This document shows positions 1-6,636 of a stretch of 11,060 bases of DNA, piece after piece. The notes below the pieces were generated by a model. It worked only from the letters and a program-made list of their open reading frames with translations, was not told where the DNA came from and did no database searches. The stretch's first letter is position 1. Each line of letters starts with the position of its first letter. The stretch spans positions 140,652 to 151,711 of the forward strand of contig MU069862.1 of the NCBI GenBank assembly GCA_002284615.2. The letters run 5' to 3'. The position numbers and the translations under genes were made by a program. This stretch comes from Dunaliella salina (taxonomy: Eukaryota > Chlorophyta > Chlorophyceae > Chlamydomonadales > Dunaliellaceae).

Positions 1-93
1 TCATGAACGTTCGAACCACCCAGTCATTTACAGGATTCGACCTTCAAGCAGTGGGCACGAAGCTTAAACCTACCCACACCCCTTATGACCCCT

Positions 94-600
94 TTATCCA
101 GATCTTTGAATAAATATGTTGGGATACAAAAGGGTGTGCGCTGTTTGATTCAAAGGCCTTCCGCACCAATGATGGTAAGTCACTGCTTTCCTGTCCAATC
201 CTTGGGGACTTACAGCATCCGCTTCTCTCCATATCTTTTGCTGCCTGTACCTCAAATCCCCTAAGAAATCCTGCATGGGGATCTTAGAGGAACTCAAAAA
301 AAAACTCAACATCGTCTGCTTAAACATGTCCTTATGGCGCATGCCATTAAAGGCTGTGGACACATGTGCAGACCAACAAGACAGTAGGTAAGGTAACATC
401 GCTATATCCACCTACAAGGGCAGCTGAGCGGCAACACTGAGGCATATGGCCAGACCTGACCAAAAAGCTCGTTTCACAAAACTTGGATCGACTGGAAGAA
501 ATTGATCACACATCACGTTTGTTGCGGTCTGGGATTTGATGGAAAGAATCAAACACTTGATTATGCTCGAAATTTCAAAGATGTTGGACCAGATGAATGC
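94..600 (-). pseudogene. Unidentified coding-like frame with one in-frame TAG
   Basis: Reading the minus strand from 600 to 94 gives a single frame of 168 codons interrupted only by a TAG at 412-414. It is bounded upstream by a TGA at 601-603. The composition is protein-like, with many W, F, H and C residues and hydrophobic stretches such as LPYLLSCW, and a basic segment around LRYRQQKIWREAD. The longest uninterrupted part is 94-411, which has no ATG at its upstream edge; an internal ATG lies a few codons in. I do not recognise the family. The TAG follows TTG and precedes GTGG, so the codon could also be the AG of a 3' splice site (TTGTAG), with the downstream part being an exon. A hAT-like element sits just upstream in the sense of this frame. 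This could be a decayed gene, a transposon ORF remnant or a chance open frame. Confidence 0.3.
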
Positions 601-680
601 TCAGAAGGTTGGATGAACAGCACACTGCGCATGTTTCATACCCATTTTTGAGAGAGGCGAGAGAGCGTTATCCAGTCTGG

Positions 681-689
681 GTACAGTGC
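681..689 (+). repeat. Left target-site duplication of the MITE
   Basis: GTACAGTGC lies immediately left of the terminal inverted repeat and is identical to the nine bases immediately right of the element at 1058-1066. Confidence 0.8.
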
Positions 690-1057
690 CAGAGGGTCCC
701 AACTCATGGGTGAAACTTTAAAGTTTGGACTGCTATAACTTTGCGCTGCGCCCTTTTTACAGGATGAAGAGCAGTGCGTTGGGAAGCGTGGTAATGGCTG
801 CATTTAGCAAAGATTTTCATTCTGTAACAAGGGTACGGTGGTGATCTATGCCAGATCACAGTTTGATCCCATGTTTAGCAGTGGATTTCAGGGACCTTTG
901 GAATCCCACCCTGGCCCAGCCAGACGGCCAATTGACCCCATTTCTTTTGCAATGGTGTCTCCTATATCACTGCTACACATGAGAGGGTAAATTTGACAAA
1001 TTGGGGAAGATCCCTAGAAAGTTTCCTAGCACTGACCCCCCGAGTTGGGACCCTCTG
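690..1057. mobile_element. Non-autonomous hAT-like DNA transposon (MITE), 368 bp
   Basis: The element begins CAGAGGGTCCCAACTC at 690-705 and ends with its exact reverse complement at 1042-1057, giving a perfect 16-bp terminal inverted repeat. It is flanked on both sides by the direct repeat GTACAGTGC (681-689 and 1058-1066), 9 bp as seen. hAT elements make 8-bp target duplications, so one of the nine bases may be coincidence. TIRs starting CAG(A/T)GG and running into a CCAAC- or TCAAC-like stretch are typical of hAT elements of the Charlie/Tip100 type, which is established knowledge. A Mutator-like origin (9-11 bp duplication) is the alternative. There is no transposase frame inside. The interior carries a perfect 7-bp stem, GTGATCT/AGATCAC, at 841-859. 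The intact TIRs and flanks point to a fairly recent insertion compared with the other repeats here. Confidence 0.85.
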
Positions 1058-1066
1058 GTACAGTGC
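1058..1066 (+). repeat. Right target-site duplication of the MITE
   Basis: GTACAGTGC directly follows the right terminal inverted repeat and matches 681-689 exactly. Confidence 0.8.
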
Positions 1067-1254
1067 TCTTCTGGTGCATGCTGGTTGCAAGTAGGGCATC
1101 AACCTTTTCTGACCTCCTCATCTGTGCAGAATAGTTTTTGCATCTCAGAACTCCACTAGGAAAACAAGAAAGAAGTTGCACACTTCCGGTTAAAACTTCG
1201 TGTCATGTTCTAAGACCAACTGCTGTCAGGAAATTTTTTGAATGGTTTCAATGG

Positions 1255-1295
1255 TATCTGTCATCCATAATATCTGTCATCCATAGTATCTGTCA
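1255..1295 (+). repeat. 16-bp tandem repeat, about 2.6 units
   Basis: TATCTGTCATCCATAA (1255-1270) is followed by TATCTGTCATCCATAG (1271-1286) and a partial unit TATCTGTCA (1287-1295). The rest of 1067-1410 shows no coding signal that I trust and no reverse-transcriptase motif in any frame I read. Confidence 0.8.
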
Positions 1296-1410
1296 AGACA
1301 AACGTAAAAAGAAATCCCTGGCAGCATTTGGTACACACGCGCTTTGAAAGAAATTCTGTAAAAAAATATTTGCTCAAAAGTAAAAAACTCAAATTCAAAT
1401 TTAGCCATAG

Positions 1411-2475
1411 TCGCACACTCCTTCCGACAATTTAGAAATATTAGATACCGCAAACAAAGACTGGTTTCAGTCCCTCCAGCGAGATGTAAAGCAAGTTACA
1501 CCAGAAGCTTGTTGGCTATCTTTAAATTCTCCAAATAATGTCACGCCGCTGCGTACCCACCAACACCTTGCATCAAATACTTGGAAACAGAAATTCCAAT
1601 CACTCCCCCCTGACACCCATAGCTGCTCACACAAGTGCCCTCAGGAAAGGGCAGAATTCACCCCTGCCAACTTCAAAAAGATGTTCACACCTAAAGTTAA
1701 GGACTGGAGGGAAATCACCTACACTGATGGCAGTGTGATTAAACACGAAGATGACGACTCCCCACCCCTTTCCGGTTCAGGTGTTTACAAACCAGAAAGT
1801 GACACTGCTGCACCGTCCCAACACTTGCAACTGCACGTAAAACCCAACAGCCATGGGCCAACCAATACCATCACCAGAGCAGAACTTGTGGGTATCCTTG
1901 TGGCACTCCAACACGAGCGAACTGAGATTGCCACTGATAGTGCATCATGCCTTTTCCAGATTTCTAATCAAACCCTTCACCCGATGCGCATGAGGTATCA
2001 CCTACCTGCAGAGCTCATTCATGCAACATCAACCATATTAGAGCACTCCCCTCACCCTATCCATTTTTACAGAGTCAAAGCCCACTCTGGCATTATAGGG
2101 AATGAGGGGGCTGATGCTTGCGCTCGCACCTCAGCCCTCTCAGACACCATAGACATTATATTTCCAGATGCCAGGGATCCTTTCCATAATTTCTATTGGC
2201 TTTCATTGAAGACCTCTTCCACACAAAATGACGGCATGCACCGCTCACACACGCTTCCGATTCACTATCTCACCAACCTGAGTGACAAACTTAAAACACA
2301 CATGCACAAGAAACACAAGCTTGGCTCTGCTGACACCTCTGGATACCACTACCAGAGATGGCAGAAGCTTAACGATGCCACACCACCCACCACCAATGCC
2401 AACACTGAAGCTTACAACCCAACCCCTCAACTTGCAAACAAGGAGATCAGCAACTCCTTCTGGAAAAGCCTGTAG
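1411..2475 (+). pseudogene. LINE polyprotein fragment: linker and RNase H domain
   Basis: The frame is open from 1411, after two TAGs at 1402 and 1408, to a TAG at 2473-2475, with no ATG required since it continues an upstream polyprotein. The first 90 codons (1411-1680) look like the linker between RT and RNase H, with a tryptophan-rich start near DWFQSL. The RNase H core is complete. Counting from the Met at 1681, the four acidic catalytic residues are D16 in TYTDGSV, E68 in TRAELVG, D86 in IATDSAS and D145 in NEGADAC. The late histidine motif is AHSG at about residue 135. RNase H in LINEs degrades the RNA of the RNA:DNA hybrid during target-primed reverse transcription. After the domain comes a basic, histidine-rich tail that runs without a frame change into the zinc-knuckle fragment beyond the TAG. 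Confidence 0.85.
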
Positions 2476-2793
2476 ATAACCCTTAAGCAGCAAATGGATC
2501 TTGTGAAGTATCGAACGGATACACTGTACACACAGAGTCATGCCTCCAACTTCAACTTTTCCAGTTCTGATAGATGCCCACTCTGTGCAAATACGGACAG
2601 CATCAATCACGTTCTGCTTAGGTGTACCAACCCAACAATGAGTGGGATGCACACCAACAAACACCATGTGGCCCTTAGTCTCTGTGTAGGAGCCCTGAGT
2701 AAAGGCCGATGTGGCTCATCCCTCATTAGCATGCATGGCTGCAATCATGACAGACTTCTGGATCAAGGCATACAAATCCCTGAAAACACCTCG
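2476..2793 (+). pseudogene. LINE polyprotein fragment: CCHC zinc knuckle and start of RLE
   Basis: This segment continues the RNase H frame after the single TAG at 2473-2475. It contains C-X2-C-X7-H-X4-C, with the first cysteine codon at 2575 and the last at 2623, reading CPLC, then NHVLLRC. The same spacing precedes the RLE of R2-type retrotransposons, where it is thought to help bind target DNA. An RHN-like segment (KHHVAL) and a conserved MHGCNHDRL block follow. Homology with the second copy (MDACNTDRL near 10535) shows that this frame is the real one up to about IPENTS. Two bases then appear to be missing near 2793 relative to the second copy, and coding moves to the +2 frame. The open frame nominally runs on to 2823, but its last ten codons are out of the true frame. 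Confidence 0.75.
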
Positions 2794-3319
2794 AGCTATT
2801 CCAGATTGGGTTTTCCCAAATGATATTGCCTCACCCGCTCGGCACCAAAGCCGCCCTGATGCTCTTTTTGTGCGCCCCATCCCAGGAAGACAAGCCCACC
2901 TTGATCCTACCAAGATCCCCCCAAAAGATAGGAATATTCACCTCGTCGAACTTAAATTCTGCCCTGACACAATTCCCTTCATCACTTTAGAACGTGCACG
3001 GACTCAATATTCCTACACCATAACTAGACTTAAAACACGCAGCTTAAGAAACCCAAACGGGAATAACAAAGTGACTTTGCATTTCATCTTAATTGGTGCG
3101 GGTGGCACGATTTACAATGAGCTAACAATTTCACCTCTCATAAATCTGGGTCTACCCAAACAGAAAGCCAAATCACTAGCATCCAAGCTCAGGGACCATG
3201 CCATCCAAAGATTATCCACCATCATTAACACTAGACATGCACTTTGCTTTCAGAGGGCATCTGGGAGGGGGTTTGCTGGGCGCACGGCGGCGGCTGAGGA
3301 TGGAAGAAGGAGAGTCTGA
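2794..3319 (+). pseudogene. LINE polyprotein fragment: restriction-like endonuclease (RLE), C-terminus
   Basis: From about 2794 the coding frame reads RAIPDWVFP, then SRPDALF and 29 residues later LVELKFC. That is a PD-(D/E)XK nuclease signature, with the Asp codon at 2858, Glu at 2948 and Lys at 2954. RLE nicks the target DNA to prime reverse transcription. A conserved block VTLHFILIGAGG follows near 3070 and a basic helix SLASKLRDHAIQRLS near 3175; both recur in the second copy at the right end of the window. The frame ends in TGA at 3317-3319. The last 30 or so residues, arginine- and glycine-rich, have no counterpart to compare. The nominal Met at 2711 lies in the wrong frame before the frameshift and is not a real start. 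All three catalytic residues are kept in this copy. Confidence 0.78.
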
Positions 3320-3461
3320 GCGCTCAGGGACATGGCTTGCAATCCTCCAGATTCCCATCAGTTCTGTCTCTTGCTCTCTCCTACTTATCGCTTCATCTCT
3401 GAGCTTATGGATTTCTTTCACCACACCGAGCAGCCAAACTTCCTGGCTGAAGGTTATGTTC

Positions 3462-3497
3462 CCTTGTAAGCCTTGTAAACCTTGTAAACCTTGCTCT
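3462..3497 (+). repeat. CCTTGTAA(A/G) 9-bp tandem repeat in LINE 3' region
   Basis: Three units, CCTTGTAAG, CCTTGTAAA and CCTTGTAAA (3462-3488), are followed by a decayed unit CCTTGCTCT. Each full unit contains TGTAA, the usual polyadenylation signal of chlorophyte green algae. The function is inference. Short related patches occur at about 5731-5748 and 8851-8870. Confidence 0.7.
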
Positions 3498-3555
3498 CTC
3501 CTAGGCTAGTTTTGTCAAGTTTAGGTGGAGGGCATCCTGGTGAGGCCTCTAAGCT

Positions 3556-3630
3556 TTTGCTAGGGGTTCTTCCCTTGCACGCAGCCTTTGGCTTGCGTAG
3601 ACTTTTCTTTTCTTTTCTTTTCTTTTCCTG
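3556..3630 (+). repeat. (TTTTC)n-tailed terminal block, copy A
   Basis: The block reads from CTAGGGGTTCTTCCC through GCACGCAGCCTTTGGCTTGC and GTAGAC into (TTTTC)5 at 3603-3627. The part from GCACGC to GTAGACTTTTC is nearly identical to 4873-4905 (copy B). A looser match with the same order, GTAGGGCGAG then ACGTAG then TTTTC repeats, ends the 5256-5376 insertion (copy C). In copy A it forms the likely 3' end of the LINE. Confidence 0.65.
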
Positions 3631-3663
3631 ACAAAGCCAAAGTTGGCGCCCGTTCATAGAGGG

Positions 3664-3965
3664 GTACCAACTAGGTGGTTAAAATCATGTGTGCATGTAC
3701 GCTGCTGCAAACTGTGGCACAGCAAGGGAGCCTTGTATGTGAACTATATGATACTGAAAGTGGCTCATGGTACAAATTGAGTGTGCGTGCATGCTGTGGT
3801 ACATCAACTAGCCATGTTCGCTGCATTACAACGATAGTGGCTCATTGGTAGAAGTCATGTGTGCATGCATGCTGCTGCAGACCATGGTTAAAGCGAGCTC
3901 TATCTGTGACTGCATGCCATTGTTGGTGGCTCATTAGTCAAAATCATGTGTGTACGCGCGCTCTT
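3664..3965 (+). repeat. Degenerate 78-92 bp tandem repeat, about 3.5 units
   Basis: The motif GGTGGCTCAT, then AAAATCATGTGTGCATGC and GCTGCTGCA recurs in order. TCATGTGTG-like starts lie at 3685, 3777 (diverged to TTGAGTGTG), 3855 and 3944, a spacing of 92, 78 and 89 bp. Short reading frames across it are by-products of the repeat. Confidence 0.7.
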
Positions 3966-4291
3966 GAAGAACATCATTGTGACAGTGCCATGATGAGTAT
4001 GTTGATGGACGCTGTGTGCTTTGAAGAAATGCCTTTAGCAGCAAAGTCTTGCGTAATTTCTTTGCGTGTTGGGTAATTTCCTGGACCGTTCAGAGAATTG
4101 CAAATTTGCTATTGGCTTTTGTTGACTTCTCTTTGCTGCTTGCTCCCTGTTCATTTTTTGGACTCTCTTTTTTGATTTATCTCCTCTTTTACCCCAAGCT
4201 TTTTTCAAGTTACTGCTTGAAATTCTTTTCCGTGTGCTGGAATGCACCAGCACAAGGCCTATCAGCCCAACCGTCGTCGGAAAGTGTGTTT

Positions 4292-4482
4292 TTTTTTCTG
4301 ATTCAGATCTAAACTTGTTTGATTCCGGAGGGAAGCAACCTGATTCATATCTTTAGGCTGAACTGATTCAGCTTGAAATTCAGATCGGGTTTTGCCTGAA
4401 TCAGGTCCAAATCTGGACTTTCTGACAAAGCCTTTCAGCAGTATGCATCTCCACAGGAGAACTGATTCGGGTACAGATCAGG
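4292..4482 (+). repeat. Outlying diverged copies of the CTGATTCAG satellite
   Basis: CTGATTCAG, CCTGATTCAT, AACTGATTCAGC, CCTGAATCAGGTCC and AACTGATTCGGG lie in close succession. They are the same core motifs as the array at 4990-5690 but without clear periodicity. The stretch 3966-4291 just before it shows nothing I can name. Confidence 0.5.
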
Positions 4483-4509
4483 ATGATTTATTATTTGATC
4501 AGGGAAAAT

Positions 4510-4600
4510 TACCACATGGGGGTGGGCTTCGAACCAATGACCTTTTGATCATTAAAGGCTTCATGGGCCCATGGGATGACTACTGAACAAGGTCGCAACA
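4510..4600 (-). other. Degenerate tRNA-like sequence (possible SINE head or tRNA pseudogene)
   Basis: On the minus strand a B-box-like GGTTCGAAGCCCAC (complement of about 4521-4534) is preceded by CTTTAATGATCAAAAGGTCATT and, further upstream, by TTGTTCAGTAGTC, which resembles an A box. This order and spacing resemble a tRNA gene of the Lys/Ile type read 5' to 3'. However, the T stem pairs only in part, the anticodon loop does not fold cleanly and no acceptor stem closes. It is therefore at best tRNA-derived. Confidence 0.35.
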
Positions 4601-4714
4601 ACCTTAAATTCCTCCGAAAATCACAAATATTTGTGATACATTTATTTTTTCTACTGCACATAAATGTGCCAAAAAATACGTGTCCATACACATAACATAT
4701 TTATTTGTATATAA

Positions 4715-4715
<1 letters not shown>

Positions 4716-4790
<75 letters not shown>
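4716..4790 (+). repeat. (TG)n microsatellite, 75 bp
   Basis: This is an uninterrupted TG dinucleotide run of about 37 units. It generates the long Val-Cys-type reading frames on this strand, which are not genes. Confidence 0.97.
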
Positions 4791-4793
<3 letters not shown>

Positions 4794-4834
4794 ACTTTCA
4801 AAAGANTGTGTGTGTGTGTTACACTTTCAAAAGA
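4778..4834 (+). other. Exact 28-bp duplication around a single N: likely assembly join
   Basis: The 28 bases 4778-4805 (end of the TG run plus TACACTTTCAAAAGA) are repeated exactly at 4807-4834, separated by one N at 4806. This is the pattern of two contig ends that overlap but were not merged. Confidence 0.8.
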
Positions 4835-4844
4835 AATTTCTGTC

Positions 4845-4915
4845 TTCATTGATGTTAGCGAGCCTTCCCTTAATGCACGCGGCCTTTGGCTTGCGTAGAC
4901 TTTTCTTTTCTTTCC
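4845..4915 (+). repeat. (TTTTC)n-tailed terminal block, copy B
   Basis: From about CTTCATTGATGTTAGCGAG the block runs through GCACGCGGCCTTTGGCTTGC and GTAGAC into TTTTCTTTTCTTTCC. The central part is nearly identical to copy A (3577-3607), and the left part resembles copy C (TTGATGTAGGGCGAG). TTAGCGAG occurs at 4855-4862 and again at 4916-4923, just past the pyrimidine tail. This could be an 8-bp target duplication, but homology with copy C seems to continue left of it, so the 5' boundary is open. Confidence 0.6.
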
Positions 4916-5255
4916 TTAGCGAGTATGCAGCAGACAAGTGGCCTTCAGGGGGCCATACATGGTGCAAAGACATTTTATTAGTAGAGGTTTCCTGATTCAG
5001 GTGCAAACACCCATGAAGCAGGTGCACTTCAGAACTGACTCAGACCTCCAAGAAGTTGGTAGAACTGGGTTGGACCAGGCAGTTCTTAAACAGGCAAGGT
5101 CCTGATTGGATCAGACCTGGATCATGTCCACATTAGTAAGCCGAATACACTATAAAAAAGGCAGTTCTGAATCAGGGGTTGTACATCCTGAATCAGGTGT
5201 ACATCAAAACTGATTCAGACCTGCTCCAAGTAGGCAAATGAGATAAAAGAGGCAG

Positions 5256-5376
5256 CGGTTTGTGGTGGAGGGGGCACACGGCTCTTTTTCGAGCCAATGT
5301 GTCTCCTCTTCCTTAATTGATGTAGGGCGAGTTTCTCCACCTACGTAGTTTTTTCTTTTCTTTTCTTTCCTTTCTG
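5256..5376 (+). mobile_element. Short retroposed insertion with (TTTTC)n tail and 10-bp target duplication (copy C)
   Basis: A 121-bp segment splits a satellite monomer. It is flanked by perfect 10-bp direct repeats AAAGAGGCAG (5246-5255 and 5377-5386) and ends in (TTTTC)3 at 5351-5365, then TTTCCTTTCTG. Removing it together with one flank restores a monomer of about 92 bp between 5252 and 5475, matching its neighbours. A variable-length target duplication plus a simple-sequence tail marks target-primed reverse transcription. The tail block resembles the LINE 3' end at 3556-3630, so this is either a very short 5'-truncated LINE or a SINE borrowing that tail. No clear Pol III A and B boxes are present. 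Confidence 0.8.
5276..5302 (+). other. Stem-loop inside the copy C insertion
   Basis: ACAC GGCTC (5276-5284), loop TTTTTC, GAGCC (5291-5295), bulge AAT, GTGT (5299-5302) gives a 9-bp stem with a 3-nt bulge. It could be a structure recognised by the retrotransposition machinery in the element RNA; that role is inference. Confidence 0.5.
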
Positions 5377-5676
5377 AAAGAGGCAGCCCTGAGTCAGGCG
5401 TTCTTTATTTTGAATCAGGTGTGGATCAGGTCCAGAACAGACCTGCTTTGAGTACGCAAAATATATCAAAAAAAGCAGTTCTGAATCAGGCGTTGTTCAT
5501 CCTGACTCAGGTGTACATCAGAACTGATTCAGACCTGCCTCAAGTATGCCAACGAGATTACCGTAAGGCAGTTCTGAATCAGGCGTTTCCCATCCTGAAT
5601 CAGGGGTGGATCAGGTCCAGACCTCGCTCCTGATTCAGTTTCAAACCAGAACCAACTGTCCTGAATCAGGCCTACA

Positions 5677-6162
5677 TCAGACCAAACCACACTTTCCGAC
5701 ACGGTGTGGCTGCTGGTCCCATTCCTTAAACCTTGTAAATCTTGTCCAATCAGTGGTATCCGATCGTTCCAAACAGAGATGGAATAATAGGCATGATTGT
5801 TGGACTGTTTCATGAACTGAAATCAGGATGTGGAGCCAAAATGTATGAGGAAGAGGAAGGTTGCGTCCATAAGCACAAAGCCCCATTACAAACAGACAAA
5901 GCGTAAACCGCTAACAAGCAACAGCACCAAAACAGTTTGAAATATGTTGATCTGCAGTGATGTCTGACTCCCTGAAACCAAAAAGGTCTCGTCCATTCTG
6001 AAAGATCATGTCCTCCATGCTCCCAACAGTCACGGGGGCATCCTCATCAACTTAAAAGCTGTTAAGATACCAGTCCACAACTAACATCGAAATCCCCTCA
6101 TTTAAAGACTCAGAACCAGGGCTCTCAGCCGTCATCCTTGAAATAATATTGTTAGCAGCTGC
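5677..6162 (-). pseudogene. Unidentified coding-like frame with TAA and TAG stops
   Basis: One minus-strand frame of 161 codons runs from 6162 to the stop at 5677-5679, broken only by TAA at 6052-6054 and TAG at 5911-5913; a TAA at 6163-6165 bounds it upstream. The middle part reads like true protein (SMEDMIFQNGRDLFGFRESD, followed by ITADQH), acidic and with no low complexity. The last part is hydrophobic and aromatic (MGLCAYGRNLPLPHTFW). I do not recognise the family. The right edge of the satellite overlaps its 3' end slightly. It could be a decayed gene, exons separated by very short non-coding stretches, or chance. It lies downstream of the DUF1348 exon on the same strand, but after that gene's natural C-terminus, so it is a separate unit. 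Confidence 0.33.
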
Positions 6163-6167
6163 TTATC

Positions 6168-6222
6168 ATGCACGTGCGCAAGCACGCATGCATGCACGCA
6201 TGTGCTCGCACAGGTGCACGCG
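6168..6222 (+). repeat. Alternating purine-pyrimidine tract (Z-DNA-prone)
   Basis: ATGCACGTGCGC, ACGCATGCATGCACGCATGTG and GTGCACGCG follow one another with few breaks in purine-pyrimidine alternation. Such tracts can adopt left-handed DNA. Only the composition is observed. Confidence 0.5.
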
Positions 6223-6318
6223 GTGAAGGAGCATCTGCTCAAGATTGGCAAAGCAGTTTTAATGCCTAGCAGTCGATCGGTCTACAAACGTAAAGTTGAA
6301 AGGTGAAACGGTTGTCAA

Positions 6319-6551
6319 TTAAAGGCCAAGCTGAGAGAGGCCAGGATGGTGGCGCGGACGAGGGCTGCCCTCATCCCAGAAAAACAGGCGCTCGCTTTCC
6401 TTAATTGGCACGTCATTAATGCTAGCATGGCGCTCCTTCATCTGACCCGTCTTCTCATCAAACAACCAGCACTCCACACCGTATGCTCGGAAGTGCTGGG
6501 AGCTCTGGCTGTCTTGGTACTCGTAGCAGAAGCGTGCAGTGATTCGGTTAT
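6319..6551 (-). CDS. Terminal exon of a DUF1348 family (NTF2/SnoaL-like) protein
   Basis: The minus strand encodes 77 complete codons ending in TAA at 6319-6321. The exon begins after a good 3' splice site, TTGCCTTGTGCAG (AG at 6552-6553), and starts with the last two bases of a split codon. Signature blocks from memory of DUF1348 are present in order: NRITARFCYEY near the start, FRAYGVECWLFDE, ASINDVPIKESER and, at the end, HHPGLSQLGL, which is the usual C-terminus of these proteins of about 150 residues. This exon is therefore roughly the second half. The fold is the NTF2-like cone; the function is unknown. The first half should lie at higher coordinates on the minus strand, but I found no convincing match up to about 7800. 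Either it is beyond long introns or the exon is stranded and the gene is broken. The unusual features relative to the common family sequence are Cys for Asn in GVECW and a KTGQM insertion-like turn. Confidence 0.8.
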
Positions 6552-6636
6552 CTGCACAAGGCAAGTTCGTAAAAAACCAAAAGGGGTGATCTCAGGCCTG
6601 AAAACAGGTGTCTTTTGCATTCTCCCTGCATATGAG

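Larger units (their letters stand above)
1411..3630 (+). mobile_element. 5'-truncated non-LTR retrotransposon with RNase H and RLE (Dualen/RandI-like), copy 1
   Basis: On the plus strand, in order, are a linker plus RNase H, a CCHC zinc knuckle, a PD-(D/E)XK restriction-like endonuclease, a roughly 300-bp 3' region and a (TTTTC)5 tract at 3603-3627. The reverse transcriptase that must precede the RNase H is absent, so the copy is 5' truncated, as is usual for LINE insertions. The 5' boundary is only the last upstream stop (TAG at 1408-1410); the true junction may differ. The 3' boundary is inferred from the pyrimidine tail, which resembles the tail of a short insertion at 5256-5376. The body carries an in-frame TAG at 2473-2475 and a frame change near 2793, so it is not functional as assembled. 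RNase H together with RLE in one element is known from Dualen/RandI of Chlamydomonas. No target duplication was found. Confidence 0.8.
4990..5690 (+). repeat. Diverged satellite array, monomer about 82-93 bp
   Basis: Monomers start at GCAGTTCTGAATCAGG-like sites at about 5079, 5161, 5252, 5475, 5568 and 5657 (the last diverged). Within each the order is CCTGAATCAGG, TGTACATCA, AACTGATTCAGACCTG, then a CTCCAAGTA(T/G)GC-like segment. Spacings are 82, 91, 92 after removal of the inserted element, 93 and about 89 bp. CTGAATCAG and CTGATTCAG are nearly self-complementary to each other, so each monomer can form short hairpins. The reading frames across it are repeat artefacts. Confidence 0.85.

Noticed and set aside
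2245..2667. 140-codon minus-strand frame opposite the RNase H and zinc-knuckle region
   Set aside because: It is the antisense shadow of a well-supported LINE frame and shows no motif of its own.
3642..3655. TTGGCGCCCGTTC resembles the start of a tRNA-Lys primer-binding site of LTR retroelements
   Set aside because: Only about nine bases match, the rest diverges, and no LTR pair, polypurine tract, gag or pol is present around it.
3628..4432. CTGACAAAGCC occurs at 3628 and 4422 and could be read as a target duplication
   Set aside because: A repeated 11-mer is expected by chance in a window this long, and neither site has matching element ends.
4680..4995. Long frames of Val-Cys repeats over the TG microsatellite
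   Set aside because: They are direct translations of (TG)n and cross an N; not genes.
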